64,000 bases of DNA from Diphasiastrum complanatum (GCA_029204225.1 CM055105.1:10864551-10928550); one strand, 5' to 3'; numbered from the stretch's first letter, positions 20,590-32,810 are shown. The notes: generated from the letters alone by a model not told the origin. Translations and numbers: made by a program.

Positions 20590-21190
20590 ATGTCGGCTTC
20601 AACCTATAAAATGGTCTCGTCGATAAATATCTCTTTGCGAAACAAAGGACAAAACTCGATGTCGCTATCAGGAAGTGTGAAGCCAAATTTGTCAATGACT
20701 TTCCAGATGCCTGCATGTGCGTCTCCACGTCAAGAAGAGCCCTATCTATCATAATCTGGCTCACAATAATGGTCTCACACGTGACTGGTTGACCTAACTC
20801 GTGCGCATAATCCTCTACTAAATGTGGCTTTATACTCTTCCAAAGGTCTAATGGGTCGGAAGGGGCACATGTCAAGAGAAGTACATCAAACATGAGTCGA
20901 AGTTGCGATGGAGTCCCCCATGAAATCACCTCACGTAAACAATTACTCCACTCCATCATGTCATCTATAAGAAGTCTTTGCTTGCAAGCATCTCTAAACG
21001 ACAAAAACAACTCGCCGTCAATTGTGCGCAAGTCCTCAAAACTTTTTGCACCTCTGACGTGAGCCAAAAGAACTCGTAAATAGAATCTCTCTTCTTCAGA
21101 CCGATGGACAAAATACATACAACCAATAGCTGGAATCGATTGTGTGTTGATTCGACGGGCCCACTTTCAACTCTCTGGCCTCTAGATGCA
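20590..21190 (-). pseudogene. Helitron PIF1-like helicase, inter-motif region (decayed)
   Basis: The minus strand encodes ARRINTQSIPAIG, then MYFVHRSEEERFYLRVLL, HVRGAKSFEDLRTIDG, FRDACKQRLLIDD, CLREVISWGTPSQLR and CAPSDPLDLWKS. This matches in order the segment between the replication-initiator and helicase parts of plant Helitron proteins (RMYFV.P...ERFYLR.LL..V.GA.SFEDLR...). A one-base shift near 20680 moves the frame to FTLPDSDIEFCPLF. The upstream nuclease and the downstream helicase motifs are absent, so this is a deletion derivative whose 3' end is at 20338. Coding-like sequence may continue to about 21335 (NPCGFIDMDTLE), with a stop. Confidence 0.8.
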
Positions 21191-21678
21191 GCCAACAATG
21201 TTCTTCACGCCGCATTGCGTCTCCTATTTAATCTCCTTTTCCTTGCAGACCTACTTTCATGCTCTGGAGTAATATACGAAGGGTTGTTTCGCACACACTC
21301 AAGAGTGTCCATGTCGATAAACCCACATGGATTTTTTTAGTTTTTCAAATAGAAATGGCCTGTCAATTAGAACAGAAATCATTAGGTTTATTGTGCAGTA
21401 TCAACAAAAAGATCAAATTCTACCTAAAAAACAAATAAAAGTAAAAACACAAACATAGACTATCTATGTTTGATGTTAACGTTACACCTATTAAGTAAAA
21501 ATCAATTAATTTTATAAAGTTTGAGGGTACTATTAAATATAAGCGTCCTTAAATTCAATGATATTTTGATGTTATCTATAAAAGTACTTGCTATTGTGGG
21601 AAGTTAGTTATAACATTGGGTAAAATTTTGCATGCATAAATTAAATTAGGCCAGAGAGAGAGTGCTGGTCTGGCCAGC

Positions 21679-21792
<114 letters not shown>

Positions 21793-22385
21793 ATTTCTTA
21801 TAGATGGGTTTTGTCTCTAAAGTCTATAAAGACATGAAAGTCGATGTACAGGTGAATCTTGCATGGCAGAAATGTTACAGGATTCAAAACTCTTGAAAGT
21901 CAATGATTTTAAAAACTTTTTCAAGGTAAATTCTTTTAAAAGGCAAGGATTTTAAGATAACAATTTTTTAAGGGCATAGATTTTCAGGAAATGAGATGGG
22001 GCCTTGCTTTATTACGACTTCACAGATTCCCTGCGATAGGAACAACCATCCATGTGCATCGATTGAATGCGAGCAAGAGCAGGAGCAAGAGCATTGATGA
22101 GCTGCATACATGTATCGGCTGCTCGCTTCTAAGAAAAAATGTTTGCATTATAGAGATTGCATCATGCTTCTAAGAAAGAAACAATGTTGGCTGCTATGGA
22201 GATTACTTTAAGCAAACTAATTTTAGATTACATTAAGCATACTTTTTCTACTCTCGGTGAACTGGTGCGTGGATTATGATCTGCTTTAAAGGAACTGACT
22301 CTTAATATATACTCACATTTTTTGTTTTGTTAATTACACAGAGGAAGAGAGAGACTCACGTTCTGCCTGACAGAGGTAATGTGAG

Positions 22386-23066
<681 letters not shown>

Positions 23067-25023
23067 TTAAGAAACGTCACGCACTACTATCCATACTCTT
23101 GAGCATATCCATATTTTCCAGTTGTATCTCACCATAAATTGATATGAGAACCGAATGAGTAATAAATTATCACAAGCCATGGTTGAATAGTCACTTGTGG
23201 ATTTTCTATTCAACCTGTCTCCTGCAAAATCTAAGTCTGAAAAAACAACCAAAGTTAGATCTTCTCCTGTGTAGATCAATCCAAAGTCTAAGGTAGAAGA
23301 TACATATCTCAAGATTCTTTTTGCCAACTTCCAATGATATATCTTTGGATCTTGCATGTGTTGGCTTAACTTATGCACACTAAAGCTTAGATCAGGTCTT
23401 GTCACAGTTAATTATATAAGTGAGCCAATAAGACTCCTATAAAGAGTGATGTCCTCGAAGGATCTTTCATCATCTTTCATAGGAACTTTTACAATGTGCT
23501 CTATTGATGTATCTATGCCTTTACAATTTTTCATTTGAGATTTCTTAAGCATGGAAAGTGCATATCTAGTTTGACTTATGAAAGCATGATCTTTCCACAA
23601 GTCAACTTCTAGGCCTAAAATATAGTGAAGAACTCCTAGATCTTGCATCTTAAATTCACTACCAAGTGCGTACTTAGTTTCTTCAACTAGCTCCTCATTA
23701 TTTCCACTAAGAATGATATCATCTACATAGATGAGAAGGATAACTATAAAGTTATTTACAAACTTAATGTACAATGAAGGGTCATATTCACTAAGATGAA
23801 ATTCAAGTGATATGAGAAAGGAGTTGAGCCTTGCATACCAAGACCTTGGTGCTTGTTTTAGTCCATAGAGACTTTTGAACAAAAGATAAACTTTTGATTA
23901 CTCACCAACTTTCACAAATCCAGGTGGTTGCTCCATGTAGATCTCCTCCTCAAGGTAACCATTGAGAAAGGCATTATAAACATCAAGTTGAAACATCCTT
24001 TAATTGTGATAACATGCAAGAGAAATGAGAACTCTTATAGTTACCATTTTTGCAACTGGTGCAAAAGTGTCTATTGATCCAACCAATTTCTTGGATTGAA
24101 GTGCTTCTTGGACATCTTTAGGCTCTTCATCTAATATGAAGAATGCATGATAGGAAGTTTCACCTTCCACTTGTCTTCCTCCCTCATCATAAGTGAGCCT
24201 TCTTGGATCAGATTTTTTTCTTGTGGATCTTCTTGGTGTAGGTGCTTGAAGTTGCTCCTCCTCAAGCCTCGGCCCCACCACTTCTTGAGTAGCATCAAGA
24301 TTGATGATTGTGGATCTTGCATGAGACTCCTTGATCTTTGCTCCATCCAAGTTAAATTTTTTATCTTCATGAAAGATCACATCTCTACTTACAACATTCT
24401 TGTCAATAGAGGGAACATAAACTTTATATGTTTTTTTCGAAGATGCATATCCAACAAAAATACCTTTAATAGCACTAGGATCATCCTTTTTCCTAGTCTC
24501 TAAAGAAACATGCACATAGCATAAACAGCCAAAGACCCTAAGATGATCTACCTTAGGCTTTTTCTTGTACAACATCTCAAATGGTGTTCTTCCTTCTATA
24601 GCAAGATTAGGAAGCCTATTACAAAGATAATTTGCACATACAACTGCTTCACCCCAAAATTCTTTAGGTAGAGATGCTTCTAGCCTAATGGCTTTTGCAC
24701 ATTCATATAATGTTCTATTTTTTCTTTCAGCAACTCCATTTTGCTGAGGAGTATAAGAACAAGAAAATTCTCTTTGTATTCCCTCTTCATGCAAGCTCCC
24801 TATGAAGATCCCTCATGCTCATGACAAAGTTTGAAGCACTCTCATCACTCTTTTGGTAGCTTTGGAAAATTTGATTCCTAAGAGTGAGCAATCTAGACGT
24901 GTTCTTGGAATCATAAATGGCTTTGAGGGTGTCCCAAGCCTCCTTGATTGAGGTGCAACTACTAATCTTTCTCAACACAAAAATCCGAGAATGTTGAAAA
25001 TTCCAAAAAACCGTAGGATGCAA
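23067..25023 (-). pseudogene. Ty1/copia gag-pol remnant 1, internally deleted
   Basis: Reading right to left, a gag piece (25023-24787) has ISSCTSIKEAWDTLKAIY and SASNFVMSMRDLHREL. It joins integrase directly at 24790 (REFSCSYTPQQNGVAERKNR, PFEMLYKKKP, HLRVFGCLCYVH, GIFVGYASSKKTYKV). Reverse transcriptase follows ([52 protein letters not shown], the catalytic IYVDDIILSG near 23725, ILGLEV), then the RNase H start (TRPDLSFSVHKLSQHM, FAGDRLNRKSTSDY). TAA stops near 24000, 23895 and 23411 and an ORF break near 23190 inactivate it. Zinc knuckle, protease and the integrase N-terminus are missing, so gag meets integrase at a deletion junction. This would be a retrotransposon polyprotein acting in cytoplasmic particles. 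Confidence 0.9.
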
Positions 25024-25029
25024 TCTTCA

Positions 25030-25470
25030 GAAAGAGTTTGTTTTGATTTTTTTCGCTGGTCGTCGGATGCAATCGTCAAACATAATCAATTTTTGGGAAA
25101 AAAAAAATGAAAAACTGAAAAAAAAAATAAAATAAAAAAAAATCGAGAAACTCAAAAATTTCCTAAGATACTCGGAAAAGTCGTGAGAAAGTGGCTAGAA
25201 ACTTGAAAAGTAGAAAATATTGAACCAAGAAAAATGGCGGATGCAGTTGTTAGACAAAAAGAAAATTGGATTTTTTTTAGCAATCATCAAATGCAATCGT
25301 CCGATGGGATCGTCGGACAAAATTTTTTTGTGTTTTAAGTGGTTGTCAGATGTACGACAGATGGAAACTGTGAAAATTTGAAACATTGGAAAAACTTAAA
25401 AATTCAGAAAATTCGAAAAACTTAAAAAATTGAAAAAAAAAAAAATCCAAAATCGTCGGATGAAACGAGA
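25030..25470. repeat. GTCGGATGCAATCGTC-type repeats in A-rich sequence
   Basis: Related words (TCGTCGGATGCAATCGTC, ATCATCAAATGCAATCGTCC, GGATCGTCGGAC, AATCGTCGGATGAAACG) recur near 25065, 25240, 25290, 25310, 25345 and 25450 between poly-A tracts. They occupy the place where the gag N-terminus and leader of the copia element should be. Confidence 0.55.
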
Positions 25471-26630
25471 GATTCTAGGTGTGAGTTCACACGTATTCGA
25501 ATGATCAATAGAAGCGTTCTGAAGCAATTGCGATCTGACAAACAATAAGATGGAATGCGTGCTTGTGGAAATGAGGAATACAAGATAGCAAGCAAGCAAT
25601 CAGTAGTGAGTAAGAACTGAAAAATGGGCTGGTAACAATCGAATTCTTTGTTTTAAAACCAAGAAGATTGGCAATGGCAAACTGCACCAATGTTTATTGA
25701 TTTTCTACCACGTTTGTTGAGCATCTACTTCTCAATGGCCAGTGCTAGCACTAACACTACTTCTCAGTTCAGCACTAGTTCTCTGTCTAAAACTACTCAA
25801 TAATAGCTCAATTTTTGTCTGAAAGAGTTTCAACTAGCAAGGAATCACGTGACTACAATTGATTAGACAATGGGCTCAATCACAGATTTGGTTTTGTAGT
25901 ATAATGGTGGTGTGTCCCACCTGTCAGTACGACACACTTATGGCCTGATTTCAATCCTTGATTGACAATGGAAGCTCATCTTGGTTATAAGATCTGTCAG
26001 GACTCGATTTCCTATAGTTCTACAAACTGTTTCAATTCTTTCTTTATTTTTACAGATTGTAGATTATTCCTAATCTATTCTACTCAAAAGTAGAGAATTG
26101 AACTAATTCTACTCCTACTAAAATCATAGAACAATCAACACAACTTCTAACTAAGCAAATGGGAATCCTACAAAGTGCTTGCTACAACTGTCACTCAATA
26201 CTTGTAACAAAAACTCCTCAGGGAGCCAGAAACTAGGAAACATCATAATACAATGGAATGGTGGATCAATCTCCAAGTCCTGCACATCTACTTTATGCTA
26301 TACCCAACCAATCCTTAAGAGAAAAAGCAACAAAAAGCACATTCGTACATCAATACCTAAACTAAATGCATGAAGATGGAGCATGGAAGGAAATGGAAGT
26401 AGAATGATCTTCAATTCAGAAAGCAACAACATTTCAGTACATAGACATGCTTTGAAACTCGTAGAGGAGGCCTCTATCTATACCCACGAGCTGTTGAACC
26501 CAATTGTATCATTTTTTGGATTCCACCTTTTGCAATTGAGTGAACCCCAATCTATAAAAATTTGAGTTCCACCTCTTACTTGATAATAGGAGGCCTCTTT
26601 ATTTTAAAAACATAACTTAAGTTGAGATAG
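25471..26630. other. A/T-rich stretch, possibly LTR sequence
   Basis: No ORF resembles a protein. A minus-strand AATAAA is near 25694. The position upstream of a minus-strand gag fits a 5' LTR, but no ends or primer site were found. Confidence 0.3.
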
Positions 26631-26631
26631 T

Positions 26632-26866
26632 CTAAATTGCTTGCTCCGACATGGCTATCCATCTTTCAGGAATTACCATGGGGCTCACAACTATACATTT
26701 TAGCCTAGCACTAATATTTATCGTGCTCTCAAACTTGGCTCTCAACGTCATCTCTACTAGAAGCCCTTTTGAGTGGAGAGGTCTTGCATCGACACCTCGG
26801 GGCATGACATCAGCTAACATCGAGTTTGATGCCTATGCTCTTCGGCTATCAAGAGACTCTTTGTAA
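26632..26866. other. Open but unassigned segment next to gag 2
   Basis: Both strands are open for 60-70 codons. The minus strand follows the gag fragment in position but not in recognisable sequence. Composition is less A/T-rich than its flanks, so it may be an inserted repeat. No function is inferred. Confidence 0.25.
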
Positions 26867-26879
26867 GGCTTCTAAAGAG

Positions 26880-27340
26880 GGTCTCTATCATCTTTGATTG
26901 CATATGATTGAACAATGGTATCAAAATCCTCACTTAAGCCATTCAAAATAGAACAATCTCTTTGGATTTGATAAAATTATCTATGCAGGAAATATCTCTA
27001 TGGAGATCCTTGACCCTAGATACATAGGATGAGGCACTTTCATCCTTTTTTTGAAAACTTTGGAAGATCATATTCCTAAGGGTAAAGACTCTTGAAGTGT
27101 TCTTAGACTCATAAATGGATTGAAGAGTACTCCAGGCATCTTGGGCATTAAGACATGAGCTAATCTCTCTTAGGAGTTTATTAGAAACAATTAGCTTCAA
27201 AACATGAAGAGCAACATGTGCTCTTTTCTTGAATTTGACAATATCTTGAGGATTAGTAGGCTCCTCCTCATTCCCATTCACTATATCTATTAGATCTTTT
27301 AGTTTTCGCTTACAAAAAACAATGTTTTCAGAGGTTCAAT
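26880..27340 (-). pseudogene. Ty1/copia gag remnant 2
   Basis: The frame carries VLKLIVSNKLLREISSCLNA, QDAWSTLQSIYESKNTSRVF, LRNMIFQSFQKKDESASSYV and RVKDLHRDISCIDN. After a frameshift near 26945 it continues NGLSEDFDTIVQSYA. This is the UBN2-type copia capsid, clearly related to the gag piece at 24787-25023. Protease, integrase and RT are absent to the left. The primer site and LTR at 27856-28690 are on the same strand and at a normal distance upstream, so the element is a 3'-truncated copia. Confidence 0.8.
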
Positions 27341-27855
27341 CCAATCAGTTGTAATCTTAAGATCTCAATGGAATCAGGTACTAATTGACTATGAACTTGA
27401 AAATGGCCAAAAATGACAATTTCTAGGTGGTAGTCAAAAAATGCTCTCTATCTTCCAAAGAAAAAATGGATGCTGAAAATATGAGTTCACACGTGTAAAA
27501 TAGCCTCAAAGAGTCATATTTTTCATTTTATAAGTTTCATCCATGCATAGGATCAATGATCCAAACAATACTTGATAGATTGTAGAAAATTGAAAAATGT
27601 CAAATCTTGCTATTTTGACCCCTACAAAAAAATAACATAGCCACCACTCAAACTTGATTAGAGGATTGACATGTGCTGCTACATCAAGCCGTACAACTTT
27701 GAAATAAGAGAAAAAGATGCACCATTAAATGATGAAGAGAGTGGAACTTGATAGCTTAAAATTGAGTGCTAGTAAGAGCCAAGAATGTCACCAACAATGA
27801 TGAGAAATAATTGCATTTCACAAAGCCACGATTAGATGTGTATTCTCCTATCCAA

Positions 27856-27867
27856 GGTCTGATACCA
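27856..27867 (-). promoter_or_regulatory. Primer binding site of copia 2
   Basis: The minus strand reads TGGTATCAGACC, one base off the initiator-Met form TGGTATCAGAGC. It lies directly next to the LTR end CTTCTCA and about 500 bases upstream of the gag remnant. Confidence 0.7.
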
Positions 27868-28690
27868 TGAGAAGTTTTCACATGTGTGAAGCTGCAGCAA
27901 GTACAAAGGATCAAGAGAATGAATGATTGCACACTAGACTAGCTTCTCATCCAAAAACAATGTGATGGAAAACATTGGCAAGCTAGTTAGCAACAAGGCA
28001 AGAGCATTCATCACAATCTAACTACCATTGCACATCAAATGGATGAAATGGAAGCTTTACTTGAAGAAGTGTATTTTTGAGGTACAAAGCCACCTTATTT
28101 ATACTACAAGAGACCTTCTAGAACTTGTGGAGATAGAGAGATCATTCTATGTGCCACATTGCCTCTATATCTCTACTTAATGACAAAAAGAGAATGGATA
28201 AGAGTTGAGAATATCTCTTTTTGAGAATATTAGACCTACAAGAGTAGCCTCATATTCTTCTTGATAGGCTCTAGACCTACACATCACTATGGAAGACAAA
28301 ATGTAACTTGAATCTAATTGGAAGATTACTTGACTAGTCTACCTGAAGTTTGGACAAACCCCAAAAACTTGAATCTCTAAGCTTAATATTATTTTATTTT
28401 ACAATACTTTCACATGAAGGACATTAGGCTACTACTGCTGTATGGACAAGGACATCACTGTGAAGAATTTGGAATCAATCAAGATTCAAATCCATAACCT
28501 GATCTTTGGTTAGAAATAGATCAACTCTACCAATCTTGCCAATGTGGAGAAATCAACATCTACTTAATGAAAGAGATGCAAACTCACTAAGAACCTGATC
28601 AAACATTAAACATAAGATATGATGAAGTGTTGTCCGTACAAAAATAGTAAGCTACTGTATTTCACACGTGTGGATCCAAAAATAAGCATT
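27868..28690 (-). mobile_element. 5' LTR of copia 2 (right boundary approximate)
   Basis: The 3' end is fixed by the primer site. The 5' end is placed near 28640-28690, where the minus strand reads TGTGTGGAATGC and then GGATCCACACGTGTG. A similar TGTACATAAGTGGATTCCAC...CACATGTG start occurs at the LTR near 63363, so both may belong to one family. No second LTR copy is present here to confirm the boundary. Confidence 0.5.
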
Positions 28691-28970
28691 CCACACACAA
28701 GATTGCAAGATATCATCAATATAGTGCATCAATGGATAGATAAAACCAAGAGAACCATGTATAAGCATGAAATGAGATAAGAGAGAAAGAATTTCTTCTC
28801 TTTCCACGAGTTACGTCCTTTTATAACAGGTCCAAACCTAACTTTAAACTTTGGCTTCTCTCCATAATGAAAACCCTACTATTATTGTGACTAGATTCAA
28901 TATCTCTACTACTCAAATTGAATCTATCAAAAAATCATGTTCTATAGTTTCCCACACTTTCTAAAATTGT
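28691..28970. other. A/T-rich spacer
   Basis: Nothing recognisable lies between the copia 2 LTR and the ORF at 28971. Confidence 0.4.
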
Positions 28971-29996
28971 TTATTCAAATGCTTTTAGACTATGATAACT
29001 TTGAAAGTCAAACTCTAAGTCTAATATGAAAATTTGCCTCAATCCTAACCTTAGAATGACCTCCATCCTAAGTATAGACCTCCTTTCTAATGCTCTAAAG
29101 TAGTTTCCATAATTGATATAGAGAATAGTGTCCACTTGGGATGCTTCAATATTTCTTACATTAGTTTTACATGTCAAGATGTGAATAGAACATGAAGAAC
29201 CAAATAGAATGTAAACGAGTATATAAAGAATGAAACAAATATTCTTGTGTAGATAATTCCTCCATGCTATAAAATTTGAACTCTTTGAAAAATTACAGCA
29301 ACCAAACAATAAATGTGAGTGATCACCATTTGCTTGCATGTCTTCTCCATCTTTGTCCTTTCTTGCCATGTATCCACCATAAAACTCCATGAATGAGCCT
29401 CCATCTCCATCTTGCCACATGATGCCATCATCACTTGATAGCTTGATCATGAATGAGCGATATAATGATCCTCCATCTTCATCTTGCCACAAGATGTCAT
29501 CATCACTTGATGACTTGATCATGAATGAGTGACATAATGATCCCCCAATAGCTTCATTTCTATCAACAAAACCAGCCAAGAATGCTAGTACAAATCCAAC
29601 ATCAAAATGACGCTCACCAATGTAGCTAGTTTGACCATATCTTGACAATTTGCACACATCCACGTGAAATTGCTCAAACATGAGATAGAGCAAGTAAAGT
29701 AGATTTGAACAACACTTCCTTGCTTCTCCTTTGACCTTACTTGGGTCTTCAATAACCTGTGAAAACACATCCATAACATCTTTGCTAATTGACCTTCTTT
29801 TGATGGTCTTGACTACTTCCAAATTGCCAACTTCCCTTTTGACTTGTTAAGCCATATGAGATCAACTTCTTGATATTCAACTTGACCATCAAAGTCATTG
29901 ACAATGATCTCTTTTCCAGATCCATTAGTTTTTGGAAAATCATTAAAAAATCCATCTACTTGCATAGCATTATCTACACAAGAATATTTGTTTCAT
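28971..29996 (-). pseudogene. Unassigned ORF block inside a copia pol remnant
   Basis: Two overlapping frames read as one protein with a frameshift near 29822. The first is about 58 codons (VDGFFNDFPKTNGSGKEIIV, then VEYQEVDLIWLNKSKGKL). The second has 283 codons (KRRSISKDVMDVFSQVIEDP, ARKCCSNLLYLLYLMFEQFH, RYGQTSYIGERHFDVGFVLA). Residues 100-150 of the second hold a 22-residue repeat, SFMIK(S/L)SSDD.I.WQD.DGG, two and a half times. The last third, after about 29260, includes a 36-bp inverted repeat and is probably not original coding sequence. It sits exactly where the copia reverse transcriptase should continue after ALIKNET. I do not recognise the protein. A captured host-gene piece is possible. 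Confidence 0.45.
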
Positions 29997-30004
29997 TCTT
30001 TATA
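29222..30004. repeat. 36-bp perfect inverted repeat enclosing 711 bp
   Basis: 29222-29257 (TATAAAGAATGAAACAAATA...) is the exact reverse complement of 29969-30004. The right copy lies in copia RT coding sequence (ALIKNET). The left copy is its inverted duplicate. Confidence 0.85.
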
Positions 30005-30089
30005 AGAGCTTGATACTCAAGATCTATTGCTTGGATCCACTCCTCTTTGTTCCTTGCTTCATCTACACAAGTAGGTTCATCAAAAGAGG
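29990..30089 (-). pseudogene. Ty1/copia RT N-terminal fragment (copia 3)
   Basis: TSFDEPTCVDEARNKEEWIQ and AIDLEYQALIKNET form the conserved start of copia reverse transcriptase (EP.....EA....W..AM..E..AL..N.T). The fragment is cut on the left by the unassigned ORF block and on the right by the MITE at 30093-30630. Beyond the MITE the linker and integrase of the same element continue. Confidence 0.8.
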
Positions 30090-30092
30090 TTA

Positions 30093-30630
30093 GGACTAAA
30101 AGCATGGTTTGGTGGTACAACATGGACTTCAAGGACACTACCTTTTTTTGGGTAGAAATGCACTTTTATATTATTATACACTATTTTCAACTAGTACATT
30201 TGACCTGCAATAACGTTTTAACCATATCTCAAAAGTATGTCATGTTACATCATTGGAAAGTGATCGTCAAGCGCTTTCTAATGCACTAGACTTTGCTAAA
30301 ATTGGACTTACCAATAAAAAGTTATGTCATTTTTAATGTAGACTCAAAAAAATAATGATTAATAAAATCCCCATACTTCTGACTTGCCATAACTTTTTAA
30401 TCGTAGCTTGGAACTATGTCATCTAATATATCATTGGAAAGCGCTCTATAAGTGCTTTCTAACGCACCAACCTCCAATGAAATTGGACTTACCACTAAAA
30501 AGTTATGTCATTTTTAATGTGGATTCAAAACAATTATGAGTAATAAAATCACCAAAAAGTGAAATGTACTACCAAAAGGTACAATGAAAAATGGGTTCTG
30601 TTTTTGTATCACCAAACCATGCTTTTAGCC
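30093..30630. mobile_element. Harbinger/Tourist-like MITE with TTA duplication
   Basis: Terminal inverted repeats are GGACTAAAAGCATGGTTTGG at the left and, as reverse complement of the right end, GGCTAAAAGCATGGTTTGG, about 27 bp long with one indel. They are flanked by TTA on both sides (30090-30092 and 30631-30633), the 3-bp target duplication of PIF/Harbinger elements. The interior contains no ORF, but a 182-bp tandem duplication (CATTGGAAAG... near 30252 and 30434) fills most of it. It has split a copia polyprotein between its linker and RT. Confidence 0.85.
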
Positions 30631-30635
30631 TTAGG

Positions 30636-31138
30636 AAAGTAAAGTGTGTACCTCCAACAACTTGCTCTCATCATATGTGAGTCTTGAAGGCATTTGTCTT
30701 TCCCTTGATGTTCTCCTTGGCTTTTGACTTGATGAAGGTCCATCATCATCACCATCTAAAGTAAGATCCTTTACATCAACATCAAGAATGTTAGATCCAT
30801 CCACATTACCATCAATCGTACTTGAAGATACTTTTGGAATGTTCCCATCATCATAAATGACATCTCTACCAATAATCACCTCATTAGTAGAAGGAATGTA
30901 AACCTTGTAGGCTTACTCACCTCACTATATCCAACAAATATACCTTTCCTTGACGGCCTCCTCTTGAATAGCATCTCAAAAGGTGTCCTTCCATCCAAAA
31001 TAGCACTCGGCCACCTATTGCACAAGAAATTAGCACACAACAAAGCTTGATCCCAAAATGGCTTATCAAAGTTAGCGCTTAACCTCATGGCTTTGGCACT
31101 TTCACATAAAGTCCTATTCTTTGTTGGAGGGTTTGCGG
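30636..31138 (-). pseudogene. Ty1/copia integrase C-terminus and linker (copia 3)
   Basis: NRTLCESAKAMRLSANFDKP, FWDQALLCANFLCNRWP and GRTPFEMLFKRRPS are copia integrase C-terminal motifs. KGIFVGYSEVSK follows, then a frame change to IGRDVIYDDG and an acidic linker ending RRTSRERQMPSRLTYDES. About 20 residues between PSR and KGIFVGY are missing. The right edge stops at 31138, where a TGTTGGAGGG sequence begins that is not integrase. Together with 29990-30089 this is one element, separated by the MITE. Confidence 0.85.
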
Positions 31139-32800
31139 ATCCCAAGGCAACCCTAACCCTAGTTAATAAGTGAGAGGGATTTGGACCCAACTTTTCTTCA
31201 TACTTTTCAAAAATATTTTCTCACTTTTTTTGGCTGGAAGGGAGCTTCCACAATACTTCCTATGAAACCACTATATGTAGCCTGTTCTTGAAGAGGTTTC
31301 TTCTACTATACGGTGAGAAGAAGGTTGGAAGAGATGGCGCCCTCCCTGGCTTGAAGTTATATGCTTTAACTCTACGGTATGTGGTTTTGCTCGTTTCATA
31401 TATGTCCATTCATCTCGTGTATACGTATGATGGTTATCAGCTGTTCTAGATGATGAATGGGAATGTATGAACCCGTTGTCCAGCGATGGATCAATGAGGG
31501 TTCATACAACTTGTGTTTGGCATGATATTTACTTCATATACTAGCCGTTGTCCAGCGATGGACCAACGATGAAGCTTACTCAATTTTGGAGTGGCTTTTT
31601 GAAGATAGATATGTTGTTGTCCAACGATGGACCTGCAACGATCTATCACGAGCAAGAGAATCAAAATGTTGATATATATGGTAGGCTGTCCAGTGATGGA
31701 CCAGCAATGAACCGATATTACCTTCCACATACTTCATAATGCATGTTAATGATAGTTTTACATCATATGTGATGAGCTGAGACAGAAGCTTCATAATGAC
31801 CAACGATGAAGCACTTCCTTTCTCATGAATGGTTGTTTGGTTTCATGCTTCTTATCATGGATATGAATGGGGTATCTTGGTGTGATAACTACAATTTACA
31901 TTATGCATTACTATCCTTCAATGGATAGCATGAATATGTGGTTGTTCCTTAAGTAACTAAGGGTTACATACGTACTCCAGAAACGAAGCTATTGTTGGTT
32001 CGTACTTTTATCAAAACATACAACTCAGTTGCTGGCCATTCCTGATTATGATTAGTATACCTCATGCTATAACCAGTTTCGTTATCATACTTGTGAATGA
32101 CAGCTCTTTCAAAGGGAATACTACAGTGTATTAGCACTAACAAATGAAACTTGCGCTCTCTGTAGCATCGAATATTACTACTATCCTCATTTTCGGTTAG
32201 GTTCGGCTTCGAGCCATAAAGCTATTATGCACATTAAACCATTTGCTTCAAATTTGTATAAGCAGTGAATGGTAGGCTCTCCATAAAGTACTTACTTTTG
32301 CTTTCAAAAAGGCTGACAATAACGTTATGAACGGTTTAAGACTAAGGAAGGCAAAGAGCACTTGAGAGGACTAAAACATGGTGTCCTCAAGAAACCACTG
32401 CTACAATCATCTAGGTAAGAATTTTTCCAACAGTTTTCAGATTTTGCAAGCATCACATATGCTCGAAAGGTAAGGTATCTCTTCACAAATGTATTCCATT
32501 CTAGGTGACTATTAAAGACCCTAAACACAGAATTTACTTGGTTTTTACTCAGTTCAACTATATCAATTCATAAGTAATATAATTTCTCTACGTTTAATAA
32601 CACCCACGATGTCCTGAAGCAAGGGTTCTCCTCATGTTATCTTGGACATCATGGATTTGCGTAAGATAAACAGTTCTTACATAAGGATTAGAATGGCACA
32701 GAACTGACCTGATACCTCGTAAAAACCATGAGAACTTCATCAATAAAATGAAACCTATCCGATACGAGGGTCCAAAAAACCACGGGATGGATATTGGGCT
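31139..32800. other. Unassigned insert, possibly LTR-derived, with GTTGTCCAGCGATGGA repeats
   Basis: The segment starts TTGGAGGGTTTGCGGATCCC right where copia integrase is broken, as an LTR would. Four copies of GTTGTCCAGCGATGGACC or close variants lie near 31468, 31546, 31617 and 31688, about 70-78 bases apart. The rest is A/T-rich. ORFs, including the minus-strand one at 32594-32938, have no family resemblance. Confidence 0.4.
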
Positions 32801-32810
32801 ACGATAAATA

